Below are positions 6,838 to 13,590 of a DNA stretch of 15,594 nucleotides, one piece after another. The notes beneath the pieces are model-generated. The model had not been told where the DNA came from and made no database searches. It saw only the letters and a program-made list of their open reading frames with translations. The position numbers were made by a program, and so were the translations under genes. The stretch covers positions 1 to 15,594 of the forward strand of contig UQWD01000031.1 in assembly GCA_900544555.1 (NCBI GenBank), given 5' to 3'. The stretch comes from an uncultured Eubacteriales bacterium (GTDB lineage: Bacteria; Bacillota; Clostridia; Christensenellales; CAG-138). The stretch's first letter is position 1, and the number at the start of each line of letters is the position of its first letter.

Positions 6838-6866
6838 ATTGTATCCTATGCGGAAACAAAATGCAA
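6838..6866 (-). promoter_or_regulatory. Promoter of the S24 repressor gene
   Basis: Read on the minus strand: -35 TTGCAT (6866-6861), a 17-bp spacer (6860-6844) and -10 TACAAT (6843-6838), 27 bp upstream of the repressor ATG. The operator at 6841-6857 covers most of the spacer and half of the -10, so autorepression is expected. Confidence 0.75.
6841..6857. promoter_or_regulatory. Operator O1 (GTATCC-TATGC-GGAAAC)
   Basis: 17-bp imperfect dyad matching GTWTCC-N5-GGWWAC, shared with O2 (6881-6897) and O3 (6986-7002). It overlaps the minus-strand promoter of the repressor. The O1-O2 centre spacing is 40 bp. That the repressor binds here is inferred from position and symmetry. Confidence 0.75.
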
Positions 6867-6874
6867 CAAACCTC

Positions 6875-6903
6875 TTGACAGTTTCCGGGTGGGATACTAA
6901 AAT
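6875..6903 (+). promoter_or_regulatory. Sigma-A promoter of the small membrane protein gene
   Basis: Consensus -35 TTGACA (6875-6880), an exact 17-bp spacer and -10 TAAAAT (6898-6903). This is the strongest promoter match in the window. Transcription would start near 6910, leaving a leader of about 120 bases before the ATG at 7032. The spacer is filled entirely by operator O2. Confidence 0.85.
6881..6897. promoter_or_regulatory. Operator O2 (GTTTCC-GGGTG-GGATAC)
   Basis: 17-bp dyad of the same pattern as O1 and O3, occupying exactly the 17 bases between the -35 and -10 hexamers of the plus-strand promoter. A protein bound here would exclude RNA polymerase. Confidence 0.75.
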
Positions 6904-6961
6904 GAAGTAAATGAACCATAAATCCGTTTAAGTTATTACGGGTAAGCGGAGACGAGCGAGC

Positions 6962-6982
6962 ATAGGCGATTTTTTTGCCTAT
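6962..6982 (+). other. Leader hairpin ATAGGC / GCCTAT
   Basis: ATAGGC (6962-6967) and GCCTAT (6977-6982) flank GATTTTTTT in the transcribed leader of the small membrane protein gene. The T-run is in the loop, so this is not a terminator. It abuts operator O3. Confidence 0.4.
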
Positions 6983-6983
6983 T

Positions 6984-7004
6984 GGGTTTCCTGTCAGGAA
7001 ACCC
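6984..7004. promoter_or_regulatory. Operator O3, perfect dyad with core GTTTCC-TGTCA-GGAAAC
   Basis: Two 10-base arms in perfect inverted symmetry around a single central T (6994). The core 6986-7002 matches the 17-bp operator pattern with fully symmetric half-sites, making it the best of the three. It lies about 75 bp downstream of the expected transcription start, and its centre is 105 bp from that of O2, about ten helical turns. Plausible roles are a roadblock or DNA-loop partner; in RNA it would also fold as a hairpin. Confidence 0.7.
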
Positions 7005-7031
7005 GCGCTGAGATTACCGGGGGAGGGTTTT

Positions 7032-7229
7032 ATGAATTATTTCGGATTGTTTTTCTCATTTATGTTACCGGGCGTAATTATCGGGCTGATTACCGCAGCA
7101 TGCATAATGGAAAGGTTTACAGCCGGGCAAGCACGGCGCAAGCGCCCGCAGCTCAAAGAGAAGAACCCGGAAAAAGCAAGGCTGTATGTTTACAGCCTTG
7201 CGGATGATACCGGCCAGCCGGCCGCTTAA
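7032..7229 (+). CDS. Small single-span membrane protein, repressor-controlled, function unknown
   Basis: 65-residue protein that I do not recognise. Residues 4-25 (FGLFFSFMLPGVIIGLITAACI) form one membrane helix containing a Pro-Gly kink. The remaining 40 residues are hydrophilic and basic at first (QARRKRPQLKEK), which by the positive-inside rule puts the C-terminus in the cytoplasm, and end in an acidic/polar tail. GGAGG at 7022-7026 lies five bases before the ATG, a near-ideal ribosome binding site. An in-frame extension upstream from 6975 crosses operator O3 and is unlikely to be translated. The strong promoter with embedded operators means expression is normally off and inducible. Small membrane proteins next to LexA-type repressors are often stress-induced division inhibitors (YneA, SidA); this one has no LysM domain and no visible sequence similarity to them. 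Confidence 0.75.
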   Translation: MNYFGLFFSFMLPGVIIGLITAACIMERFTAGQARRKRPQLKEKNPEKARLYVYSLADDTGQPAA

Positions 7230-7263
7230 CGCGGAGAGGACGCAATGTATATATTCTTTTGCG

Positions 7264-7378
7264 CTGCGCGCGCGGCGCAGGGATTTAAACCGCGTATTGA
7301 TTTTTTTAATTACGATTAACATAGCAGCATGGCAAAGGGCGGGTCTGGGCCTAAGTATACCGCTCCAAAATCCGCCCT
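7264..7378 (+). other. Two inverted repeats in the gap before the GT2 gene
   Basis: CTGCGC (7264-7269) and GCGCAG (7275-7280) form a short GC stem. AGGGCGG (7336-7342) and CCGCCCT (7372-7378) form a 7-bp stem around 29 bases. Neither is followed by a T-run. I found no promoter with good -35 and -10 spacing between 7230 and 7483. Confidence 0.35.
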
Positions 7379-7483
7379 GTCGCCAATTCCTTGAAGTTTC
7401 AGATACTTGATTTATTTGCTTTTCCTGTTCAAACTTTGCAAAGCAAACGTATGCTCTTACGGCGTTCTGTTTACACTATTGTT

Positions 7484-9211
7484 ATGAACAATAATCTCAA
7501 TAAAATCATACGCATTTTTGCCTCTTTGCTGGGCCAGCAGCAAAAGCGCGAGACTCGATTTGCTCCAACCGAGGGATATGATGAATATCTCAGCGCGCAA
7601 GAGGAGGCGTATGCCAGTATGAACGATAGAAAACCGGATTGGGAACTGTTGCCTTTTTTTTCTGTAATCCTGCTCTATAAAGGAAATAAGGCCTCTCTTA
7701 ACCGTACGATAAACAGCCTGCAAAACCAATCCTATGATAATTGGGAACTGATAATCTGCGCTCAAACAAAAGTTATCTGCGGATTAAAGGACATGGAAAA
7801 AGACCATATCCGATTATGCGGGCTGGATTCAACGGACGAAGCTATTTTGCATGCCGCCGTAGCAAAATCGCACGGCCACTACCTCTGGTTTGCGCAGGCG
7901 GGAGACGAGTTTACGAAAGACGCGCTTTATTGCATGGCGGAGAATGCCGCAAAGCATAAGGATGTCGGGATGATATATGGCGACGAAGATCATATCGGAC
8001 CCTCAGGTCAACGCGAACGGCCGATATTCAAGCCGGACTTCAGTCCTGAAACGCTTTTCAGCCATCCGTACATAGGTCGCGCGTTTGCGGTAAGCCGATT
8101 AGCTTATAACAACGCGGACGGCCTGGCTTCATACAGCGCGGCCGACATTTACGCTTTTCAGCTAAAATGCGCGAAAAACGGTTTTGTTAAACATATTCCA
8201 AAGGTAATTTTTTCATCCGCGCAAAGCAACTGTCCCCTTTCACCCCGTGAGGGAAGGGATTGCCTGGATAAGTTTATAAAAAGCCATTACAAAAACGGTT
8301 ATTCCGTCTCCGGCCTTTATACGGGAAGCTTCAGAGTGCGTTATGGGTTTAAGGATAATTTGAGCATAGCCATCATAATTCCCCATCGGGATCAGACGGA
8401 CGCGCTTCGCGCATGCCTTGAATCAATCGAGGATATTTCCACGTATGAGCGTTATCAGTTCATCATTGTGGATTATGGTTCTCAAAAGCCCATTTCACAG
8501 AAGTATTTAAATATCCTTGAGAAAAACCGCGCCGCAAAGGTCATTAGGTATGATGGGAAGTTTAACCTATCAAAAATCAACAATATCGGCGCGGCAAACG
8601 CGCTGACCGATTACCTGACGTTCCTCAGCCCGTATTGCCGGCCCATAACTCCCGATTGGCTTGAATCCATGCTTGAGTTGGCGCAGCTTAAAGATACTGG
8701 CATCGTCGGCGCAAAGCTGCTATTTCCAAGCGGACAAATCTGGCACGGAGGCGTAGTCGTGGGAATTGGCGGATGGTTCGGTAACGTCTATTCGGGTGAT
8801 GCGGACGATACGGATGAAACGCGCCGCAACCATTTCGTGCAGACGCTCCGCAATACAACCGCTGTTAGTGGAAACTGCCTTATGGTGAAAAACGATAAAT
8901 TCTTTCACGCAGGCTGCTTTGATGAAACGCTTGAAGCGTACGGCTATGACGTTGAGCTATGCATGCGCATGAGAAACTTTGGCTGGAGAAACATTTATAC
9001 GCCGTTTTCCACATTGGAATACCACGGCGGAAAAGTCAGCTCAAAGGACGCCGCACAGCCGGATTTGGTGCGCTGTTACGATGCCATGCGAAAAATGTTG
9101 CTTAAAGGCGACCCATATTATAATCCCAATTTCGATTATGCCAAGATTATACCCGTCGTCGCTCCTAAGCCCTATCCCGCTATTTTGCTTAACCCGAATA
9201 CGGCCAAGTAG
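7484..9211 (+). CDS. Tandem-domain GT2 family glycosyltransferase
   Basis: 575-residue protein with two GT-A domains, as in surface-polysaccharide glycosyltransferases related to rhamnosyltransferases. Domain 1 (about 58-270) starts FFSVILLYKGNKASLNRTINSLQNQ and holds AQAGDEF and IYGDEDHIGPSG (D167-E168-D169), then FKPDFSPETLFSHPYIG. Domain 2 (about 293-540) starts LSIAIIIPHRD and has GAKLLFPSGQIWHGG, TAVSGNCLMV and FDETLEAYGYDVELCMR. In domain 2 the usual LLNDD-type acidic motif is replaced by FLSPYC (380-385), so it may have lost metal/nucleotide-sugar binding. No start has a clear ribosome binding site; I chose the ATG at 7484, since the 31 residues gained from a TTG at 7391 look unrelated to the family. 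Followed by a second glycosyltransferase, suggesting a shared glycan or glycolipid pathway. No membrane span is evident. Confidence 0.85.
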   Translation: MNNNLNKIIRIFASLLGQQQKRETRFAPTEGYDEYLSAQEEAYASMNDRKPDWELLPFFSVILLYKGNKASLNRTINSLQNQSYDNWELIICAQTKVICGLKDMEKDHIRLCGLDSTDEAILHAAVAKSHGHYLWFAQAGDEFTKDALYCMAENAAKHKDVGMIYGDEDHIGPSGQRERPIFKPDFSPETLFSHPYIGRAFAVSRLAYNNADGLASYSAADIYAFQLKCAKNGFVKHIPKVIFSSAQSNCPLSPREGRDCLDKFIKSHYKNGYSVSGLYTGSFRVRYGFKDNLSIAIIIPHRDQTDALRACLESIEDISTYERYQFIIVDYGSQKPISQKYLNILEKNRAAKVIRYDGKFNLSKINNIGAANALTDYLTFLSPYCRPITPDWLESMLELAQLKDTGIVGAKLLFPSGQIWHGGVVVGIGGWFGNVYSGDADDTDETRRNHFVQTLRNTTAVSGNCLMVKNDKFFHAGCFDETLEAYGYDVELCMRMRNFGWRNIYTPFSTLEYHGGKVSSKDAAQPDLVRCYDAMRKMLLKGDPYYNPNFDYAKIIPVVAPKPYPAILLNPNTAK

Positions 9212-9382
9212 CTGTTTGCCGCTTTGCGTTAAGGGCTTAATTTTCTTTGTCGTTTCAATCGTACAATATACCTATTCCCTTTGTTAATTACCACGTCTAT
9301 TTTTTTATTTTATATTGCCGGAACAGCGGCCGAACCGTATAATTGTATTCATCAAACTGCCTTTATATGGGGGGACTTTGTT

Positions 9383-10564
9383 TTGAAGATCGGGCTTTGT
9401 ACGGATACCCTGTTACCTATTGTGGATGGCGTTGGGCGCGTGGTTCATCAATACGCGCTGACATTAAGCGATATGGGGCACGAATGCTACGTCATCACGC
9501 CGATGGCGGATACGGGATACCGCGGCGGGTACCCGTTTGAGCTGGTGGATTTTTGCAGCGCTTCATTGCCGCGTTCGCCGCAATATAAAATGGGTATACC
9601 CATTTGGGATCATCATTATAATGAAAGAATGAAGCACATCAAGCTGGATATACTGCATGCGCACAGCCCGTTTATTGCCGGGCAGGAGGCTATCCGTTTA
9701 TCGAACAAAAGAAAAATCCCCCTGATAGGCACGTTTCATTCAAAATATTATGACGATTTTCTCAAAATTACTAAGCAGGAGCATCTTGCTCAGCTGGGGG
9801 TAAAATTTGTAGTCGACTTTTATCAAAAATGCGACGAGGTGTGGGCTGTAAGCAAAACAACCGCGGACGTATTATGGGATTACGGATATACCGGAACGAT
9901 ACAGGTGATGCCGAACGGGGCGCAGATACGTGCGCCCCAAAAGGGTTTAGAAGCAAAAATAAACGGACTTTTTGCGCTGGATGATTCGCAGATCCTTTTA
10001 TATGTAGGTCAGTTGAACTGGAAAAAGAACATCCTGCTTATTCTTAAAGCTTGCGCCCTGCTCAAAAATGAAGGAGTGCGCTTCAAGCTTGTTATGGCCG
10101 GGCAGGGACCTGATTCAGACGATATAAAGGAAAAGGCGGCCGAGCTCGGCCTGGAGCAATCAATCGTCTTTACCGGCCATATTTCTCAGATGGAGGCGCT
10201 CGACGGGCTTTATCAGAGGGCCTCGCTGTTCGTATTCCCCTCGCTTTATGATAATGCGCCTATGGTTGTACGCGAGGCTGCCATTATGGGAACTCCCTCC
10301 ATATTAGCGCGTGGCAGCAGCGCGGCCGAGGTTATTGAGGACGGCAAAAACGGGCTGCTCTGCGGCGATGCCCCCGAGGATCTTTGTCGGGTAATTAAGA
10401 ACGCGCTAGCCGACCCGGATCTCATTAGCGCGTTAGGCGAGAACGCCAAAAACACCATTCCGGTCAGTTGGTATGATATCATTTCCGACGTCGCCGTCCG
10501 TTACGAACAGCTGATCGAAAACTACCAGAGCGCGCAAGCAATAGGCGCGCGCATGCTTGATTGA
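9383..10564 (+). CDS. GT4 family (GT-B) glycosyltransferase
   Basis: 393-residue retaining glycosyltransferase. The N-terminal Rossmann half starts MKIGLCTDTLLPIVDGVGRVVHQ, with the Gly-rich acceptor loop, and contains ILHAHSPF (90-97), IGTFHSKYYDDF (115-126) and VWAVSKTTADVL (153-164). The C-terminal donor-binding half has LLYVGQLNWKKN (205-216), VMAGQGPD (237-244), FVFPSLYDNAPMVVREAA and GKNGLL (321-326). The EX7E motif is D290-x7-E298, Asp replacing the first Glu, as is common in the SLYDNAP clade. The TTG at 9383 is preceded by GGGGGGA at 9369-9375; a longer frame opening at 9281 would prepend 34 residues with no family character. The best-known relatives transfer hexoses onto diacylglycerol or lipid-linked acceptors, but the acceptor here is unknown. 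The 171-bp gap before it has a TACAAT at 9262-9267 but no paired -35. Confidence 0.88.
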   Translation: MKIGLCTDTLLPIVDGVGRVVHQYALTLSDMGHECYVITPMADTGYRGGYPFELVDFCSASLPRSPQYKMGIPIWDHHYNERMKHIKLDILHAHSPFIAGQEAIRLSNKRKIPLIGTFHSKYYDDFLKITKQEHLAQLGVKFVVDFYQKCDEVWAVSKTTADVLWDYGYTGTIQVMPNGAQIRAPQKGLEAKINGLFALDDSQILLYVGQLNWKKNILLILKACALLKNEGVRFKLVMAGQGPDSDDIKEKAAELGLEQSIVFTGHISQMEALDGLYQRASLFVFPSLYDNAPMVVREAAIMGTPSILARGSSAAEVIEDGKNGLLCGDAPEDLCRVIKNALADPDLISALGENAKNTIPVSWYDIISDVAVRYEQLIENYQSAQAIGARMLD

Positions 10565-10575
10565 TTATAATTTAC

Positions 10576-10605
10576 GAATATGGTTTTAGGAATTTACGAT
10601 ATAAT
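10576..10605 (+). promoter_or_regulatory. Promoter of the ylmC-like gene, sigma-E-like or sigma-A
   Basis: GAATATGG (10576-10583), 14 bp, then GATATAAT (10598-10605) resembles the mother-cell sigma-E pattern (ATA-type -35, CATACAAT-type -10). The core TATAAT (10600-10605) could also serve sigma-A, but no TTG-type -35 sits 16-18 bp upstream. Confidence 0.45.
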
Positions 10606-10657
10606 TCCCTCGTATGCTTTGCCACTCTCACGCATAACATGTTAGGGAGGTGAGCGT

Positions 10658-10900
10658 ATGGGATGCACGACTTTTTGTGAGCTAAGGCGCAAAGAGGTAA
10701 TCAATATCTGCGATGGGGCGCGCCTTGGCTGTATTTGCGATCTCGAACTTGACGACTGCACCGGCTTAATCAGCGCCATCATCGTGCCGGGCCCAACAAA
10801 ACTCTGGGGCCTTCTCAAAAGCGATGAGGAACTCGTTATCCCCTATTGTAAAATCAATAAAATTGGAGACGATGTTATATTGGTGGATATTATACCCTGA
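10658..10900 (+). CDS. YlmC/YmxH family PRC-barrel sporulation-associated protein
   Basis: 80-residue PRC-barrel protein. It shows the family hallmarks: FCELRRKEVINICDGARLG (6-24), the beta-rich DLELDDCTGLISAIIVPG, and the closing VIPYCKINKIGDDVILVDI (60-78). Members are small proteins conserved in endospore formers, sometimes annotated as sporulation proteins, with no firm biochemical role. GGGAGGTGA (10645-10653) precedes the ATG at 10658. In B. subtilis ylmC is next to ylmD (the pgeF homologue); here nrdR is placed between the two, an order I associate with Clostridia. The four cysteines (3, 7, 28, 34) plus C63 are more than typical but form no clear metal motif. Confidence 0.85.
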   Translation: MGCTTFCELRRKEVINICDGARLGCICDLELDDCTGLISAIIVPGPTKLWGLLKSDEELVIPYCKINKIGDDVILVDIIP

Positions 10901-10924
10901 CGGTAGTAAACAAATGGTCAATCA

Positions 10925-10933
10925 TGTTATAAT
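10925..10933 (+). promoter_or_regulatory. Extended -10 promoter ahead of nrdR
   Basis: TGT-TATAAT: a perfect -10 (10928-10933) with an upstream TG (10925-10926), 36 bp before the nrdR start. No -35 match is visible, which an extended -10 can tolerate. No pair of NrdR boxes is evident around it. Confidence 0.5.
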
Positions 10934-10968
10934 ATCCCACATACCAAGGCTGAACAGGAGGCTTTTAA

Positions 10969-11424
10969 ATGAAATGCCGGTATTGTTTAAGCAGCGACAG
11001 CAAAGTAATTGATTCACGTCCAACCGACGATGGCGCGGCAATTCGCCGCAGGCGTGAATGCATTAATTGCGGGAAGCGCTTTACCACCTACGAAAAAATC
11101 GAGGAGCTCCCCGTAATGGTGGTAAAAAAAGACGGAAGGCGCGAACCTTTCGACAGCGACAAAATTAGAGAAGGCGTACGAAAGGCATGTGAAAAAAGGC
11201 CCGTATCCGCTCAGGATCAGGATACGCTGGTGGACGATATCGTCCGTGAAGTATTCAATACGCTTGAGCAGGAGATTCCAAGCAATCGAATTGGCGCTCT
11301 GGTGATGGACAGGCTAAAAGCCCTTGATGAAGTTGCCTATGTGCGTTTCGCGTCCGTTTACAGGCAATTTAAGGATATCAATACTTTTATGACAGAATTA
11401 AAGCTCCTTCTCGGTGAGGAATAA
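10969..11424 (+). CDS. nrdR: Transcriptional repressor NrdR
   Basis: 151-residue NrdR, the nucleotide-sensing repressor of ribonucleotide reductase genes. The N-terminal zinc ribbon uses C3-x2-C6 and C31-x2-C34 with the basic RRRREC stretch that contacts DNA. The ATP-cone domain spans about 49-139: VVKKDGRREPFDSDKIREGV, then IVREVFNTLEQEIPSNRIGALVM, and VAYVRFASVYRQFKDINTF (122-140). Length and motif order are standard. AGGAGG at 10956-10961 lies seven bases before the ATG. The stop is separated from the pgeF ATG by one base, so the two genes are coupled. The target ribonucleotide reductase genes are not in the window. Confidence 0.97.
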   Translation: MKCRYCLSSDSKVIDSRPTDDGAAIRRRRECINCGKRFTTYEKIEELPVMVVKKDGRREPFDSDKIREGVRKACEKRPVSAQDQDTLVDDIVREVFNTLEQEIPSNRIGALVMDRLKALDEVAYVRFASVYRQFKDINTFMTELKLLLGEE

Positions 11425-11425
11425 T

Positions 11426-12277
11426 ATGGATTACGCCGAAGCATTAAGCGCCGTCCAGCGCGGCTATACGCTGGACTTTCAAAATGGCATTGGTTTATTT
11501 CGCGTCCCGATGCTTGAAGCCTATCCGAATCTCAGTCATGGGTTTACCGCGCGCGTTGGCGGCGTGAGCGCCGGCCCATACAGCTCGCTTAATTTGGGCT
11601 GGTCAAGAAATGAGCCGCGTGAAAATATCGAACGCAACTACCGTCTGTTATGCGGAGCGGCCGGGCTTAAATACGAGGATCTTATCCTCGTGTCCTATGA
11701 CCACGGCGTTCAAATTGAGGCTGTAAACCGGTTGTCCCGCGGAAGAGGGTTTAGCCGCAGCCCATTGCCCTTGTGCGACGGACTGATTACAAACGATCCC
11801 TCAGCGGCGTTAATTACGCTTCATGCCGACTGTAGCGCCATTTATATCTATGATCCGGTCAATCATGCAATCGGGCTTGCGCATGCGGGCTGGAAGGGCG
11901 TGCTGGGCAGAATTGGCTCAGGCTTAGTAATAAGAATGGCTCAAGAGTATGGGTCAGAGCCGAGCGAGCTGATAGCCGCTGTCGGCCCTTTAATATGCGG
12001 GCGCTGCTTTGAGGTGGATGAGGAACTTGGCAATTCTTTTATCAAGGCTTTTCGTTATCAAAATTGCTGCCGGCCTGGCACGCGCCCGGGCAAGCTGTAT
12101 CTGAATTTACAGGACGCAGCCTGTATTGATTTGCTGGATGCCGGGCTGCTTCCCGAACGCATTGCAGTTATGGACGCATGCACTTTTGAGATGGAAAGCA
12201 TGCTTTTTTCTCATCGGCGGGATAACGGAAAAACGGGAGCGATGGCTGCGTATATACAGCTTGAAAAACGTGTATAG
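11426..12277 (+). CDS. pgeF: Peptidoglycan editing factor PgeF (YlmD/YfiH, laccase-domain family)
   Basis: 283-residue cytoplasmic metalloprotein. The family removes wrongly incorporated L-Ser (in place of L-Ala) from UDP-MurNAc, keeping peptidoglycan stems correct. NLSHGFTARVGGVSAGPYSS (35-54) is the N-terminal signature. The metal ligands expected from E. coli YfiH are H93 (YDHG), C136 (LHADC) and H153 (AHAGWKG). VGPLICGRCFEV (186-197) and MESMLFSHRRD (256-266) complete the pattern. The residue two before H93 is Tyr followed by Asp, where the usual text is Q-V-H. The ATG at 11426 follows GGTGAGGA (11413-11420) by five bases; an in-frame GTG at 11414 overlaps that ribosome binding site. Cotranscribed with nrdR. 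Confidence 0.93.
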   Translation: MDYAEALSAVQRGYTLDFQNGIGLFRVPMLEAYPNLSHGFTARVGGVSAGPYSSLNLGWSRNEPRENIERNYRLLCGAAGLKYEDLILVSYDHGVQIEAVNRLSRGRGFSRSPLPLCDGLITNDPSAALITLHADCSAIYIYDPVNHAIGLAHAGWKGVLGRIGSGLVIRMAQEYGSEPSELIAAVGPLICGRCFEVDEELGNSFIKAFRYQNCCRPGTRPGKLYLNLQDAACIDLLDAGLLPERIAVMDACTFEMESMLFSHRRDNGKTGAMAAYIQLEKRV

Positions 12278-12352
12278 CTTCCAGCACTTTACACGAGCCG
12301 TACCGGATTTATTGGACAAGATAACATTATAACAGTATGAGAGGTTTTGTCC

Positions 12353-12937
12353 ATGAGTCTAGGCGTAGTAATTTTAATATGTATGATTTTATTATCCGTC
12401 GCAGACGCACTGCCGGCGCTTGAGAGTTATTTCTCAATAAAAAGAGGGTATCTCATTTACCTTTCTTTTTGCATTTTGGTTTTAAGCCTGTTTAAAATTG
12501 GTAAGGAGCCGGAATTTCATCTCAATCCAGGTTCCGTTATCTTGGTTATGGTCCTGAGCGCGGCCGCAATCAACGCTGGTGAAAAGCGAAGGCTATTATG
12601 CCTTGCCTCAACACTGATTTGCGCTTCAATGGTCTGCTTACCTGAGTTCATTAATTTACCGGGTGAGGCCGGCGTTTTATGGGGCGCTATGATGAGCTTC
12701 GCTTCCCTTATCCTCTTAAAAGATCATTTGTTTTCTGCGCTTTTAAGCGTTGCTATCGCTCCTTTATTGGGTGAGGCCGCTCTTTCCGGCGTAGAATATT
12801 TGACGCAGGGCTTCGCTGAGGTTTCGCTCGGCGTTGGCGCCGCCTTTGACGCGCAGGTTTTCGGCCTCACGCTAACGCTGCTCATAAGCGCTCTGGCGCG
12901 TTACCGCCTTACCGCGGCGGCACGCCGCAGCGCATAA
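12353..12937 (+). CDS. Polytopic membrane protein of unknown function
   Basis: 194-residue protein I do not recognise. It is almost entirely hydrophobic, with about six or seven spans near 2-20, 32-49, 60-76, 82-98, 106-122, 127-144 and 165-182. The loops are short and charged (GKEPEF at 50-55, NAGEKRR at 74-80, LKDH at 122-125). The last 11 residues are basic (RYRLTAAARRSA), suggesting a cytoplasmic C-terminus. No catalytic or binding motif is visible. The ATG at 12353 follows GAGAGG (12339-12344) by eight bases; an in-frame TTG at 12347 would add two residues. It lies 75 bp after pgeF in the same direction and could be read from the nrdR promoter. GGACAA (12314-12319) and TTGTCC (12347-12352) form an inverted repeat that ends just before the ATG and encloses the ribosome binding site. 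Confidence 0.75.
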   Translation: MSLGVVILICMILLSVADALPALESYFSIKRGYLIYLSFCILVLSLFKIGKEPEFHLNPGSVILVMVLSAAAINAGEKRRLLCLASTLICASMVCLPEFINLPGEAGVLWGAMMSFASLILLKDHLFSALLSVAIAPLLGEAALSGVEYLTQGFAEVSLGVGAAFDAQVFGLTLTLLISALARYRLTAAARRSA

Positions 12938-13590
12938 AACATTTAGACTGCAGATGACGCGAAAGGCGTGTTAATTGATTATAAGGCTTAAATAAACATA
13001 TAACACTGATTTATTTCCATTTTATAATTTAATTAATTGCCTCGTGGCCAATGCATGCATATCTGCTCGTCTGTAAAGACTATGAAACATCTATGCAGTC
13101 CTGCCTAAAAAAACGATTTATCTGTTAAAATGTCGATACTAATTCTTGTTTTATTGCATCAAGTATGATATTGTTGTATCGGGATAATTATCCTAATTAT
13201 TATAAAAGGCTTTTGATGAAAATATATTTTTGGCAAAATTCGATAAAGTTTTTAAAACGTGTTACATAAAACGCCAAATTTTGTTATTTTATAGATATTG
13301 TCCTAAAAATACTTTGGTGCTAAAGTCTATATGTATATAAGCTATTATAATAGATTGAGAGGCAATTACATGATAAATTAGTAATACTATATTTAAAAGA
13401 ATAGAATGCGAATTAGTATGCTGATTATATTTAGCGATAAATGATACTGTTGTACGCGCCAATATGCGTTAAGCGTAAAATATTTATGCCGATAATTTGG
13501 GGAGCTTTCTTAGTATTAAAACGATTGAGTTTATTTATAACATAGGGCGCATAACAGTTAACAAGCATTACAGTATTGGAGGTTACTGCT
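12938..13590. other. AT-rich intergenic region without a supported gene
   Basis: About 650 bp with no open frame of convincing length, codon character or ribosome binding site; an ATG at 13370 after GAGAGG gives three codons. It is far more AT-rich than its surroundings (13 G/C in 13201-13260 against 38 in 14161-14220). It contains a perfect 12-bp palindrome, GGATAATTATCC (13182-13193). Promoter-like pairs are TTGGCA-N17-TAAAAC (13230-13258) and TTGTCC-N17-TAAAGT (13298-13326), both plus strand; in such AT-rich DNA these are only suggestive. No intrinsic terminator with a good stem and T-run follows the upstream gene. No tRNA or known riboswitch motif was recognised. Confidence 0.6.

Noticed and set aside
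7186..7410. Open frame of 74 codons overlapping the small membrane protein gene
   Set aside because: No ribosome binding site, overlaps the end of a well-supported gene and the following gap, and its composition looks like out-of-frame translation.
9281..9382. N-terminal extension of the GT4 enzyme
   Set aside because: The 34 extra residues lack family character and a ribosome binding site, while TTG 9383 has GGGGGGA and starts at the conserved KIGL.
13314..13351. Riboswitch or strong promoter around TATAAT at 13346
   Set aside because: No suitable -35, no extended -10 and no conserved riboswitch core; the match is expected by chance in such AT-rich DNA.
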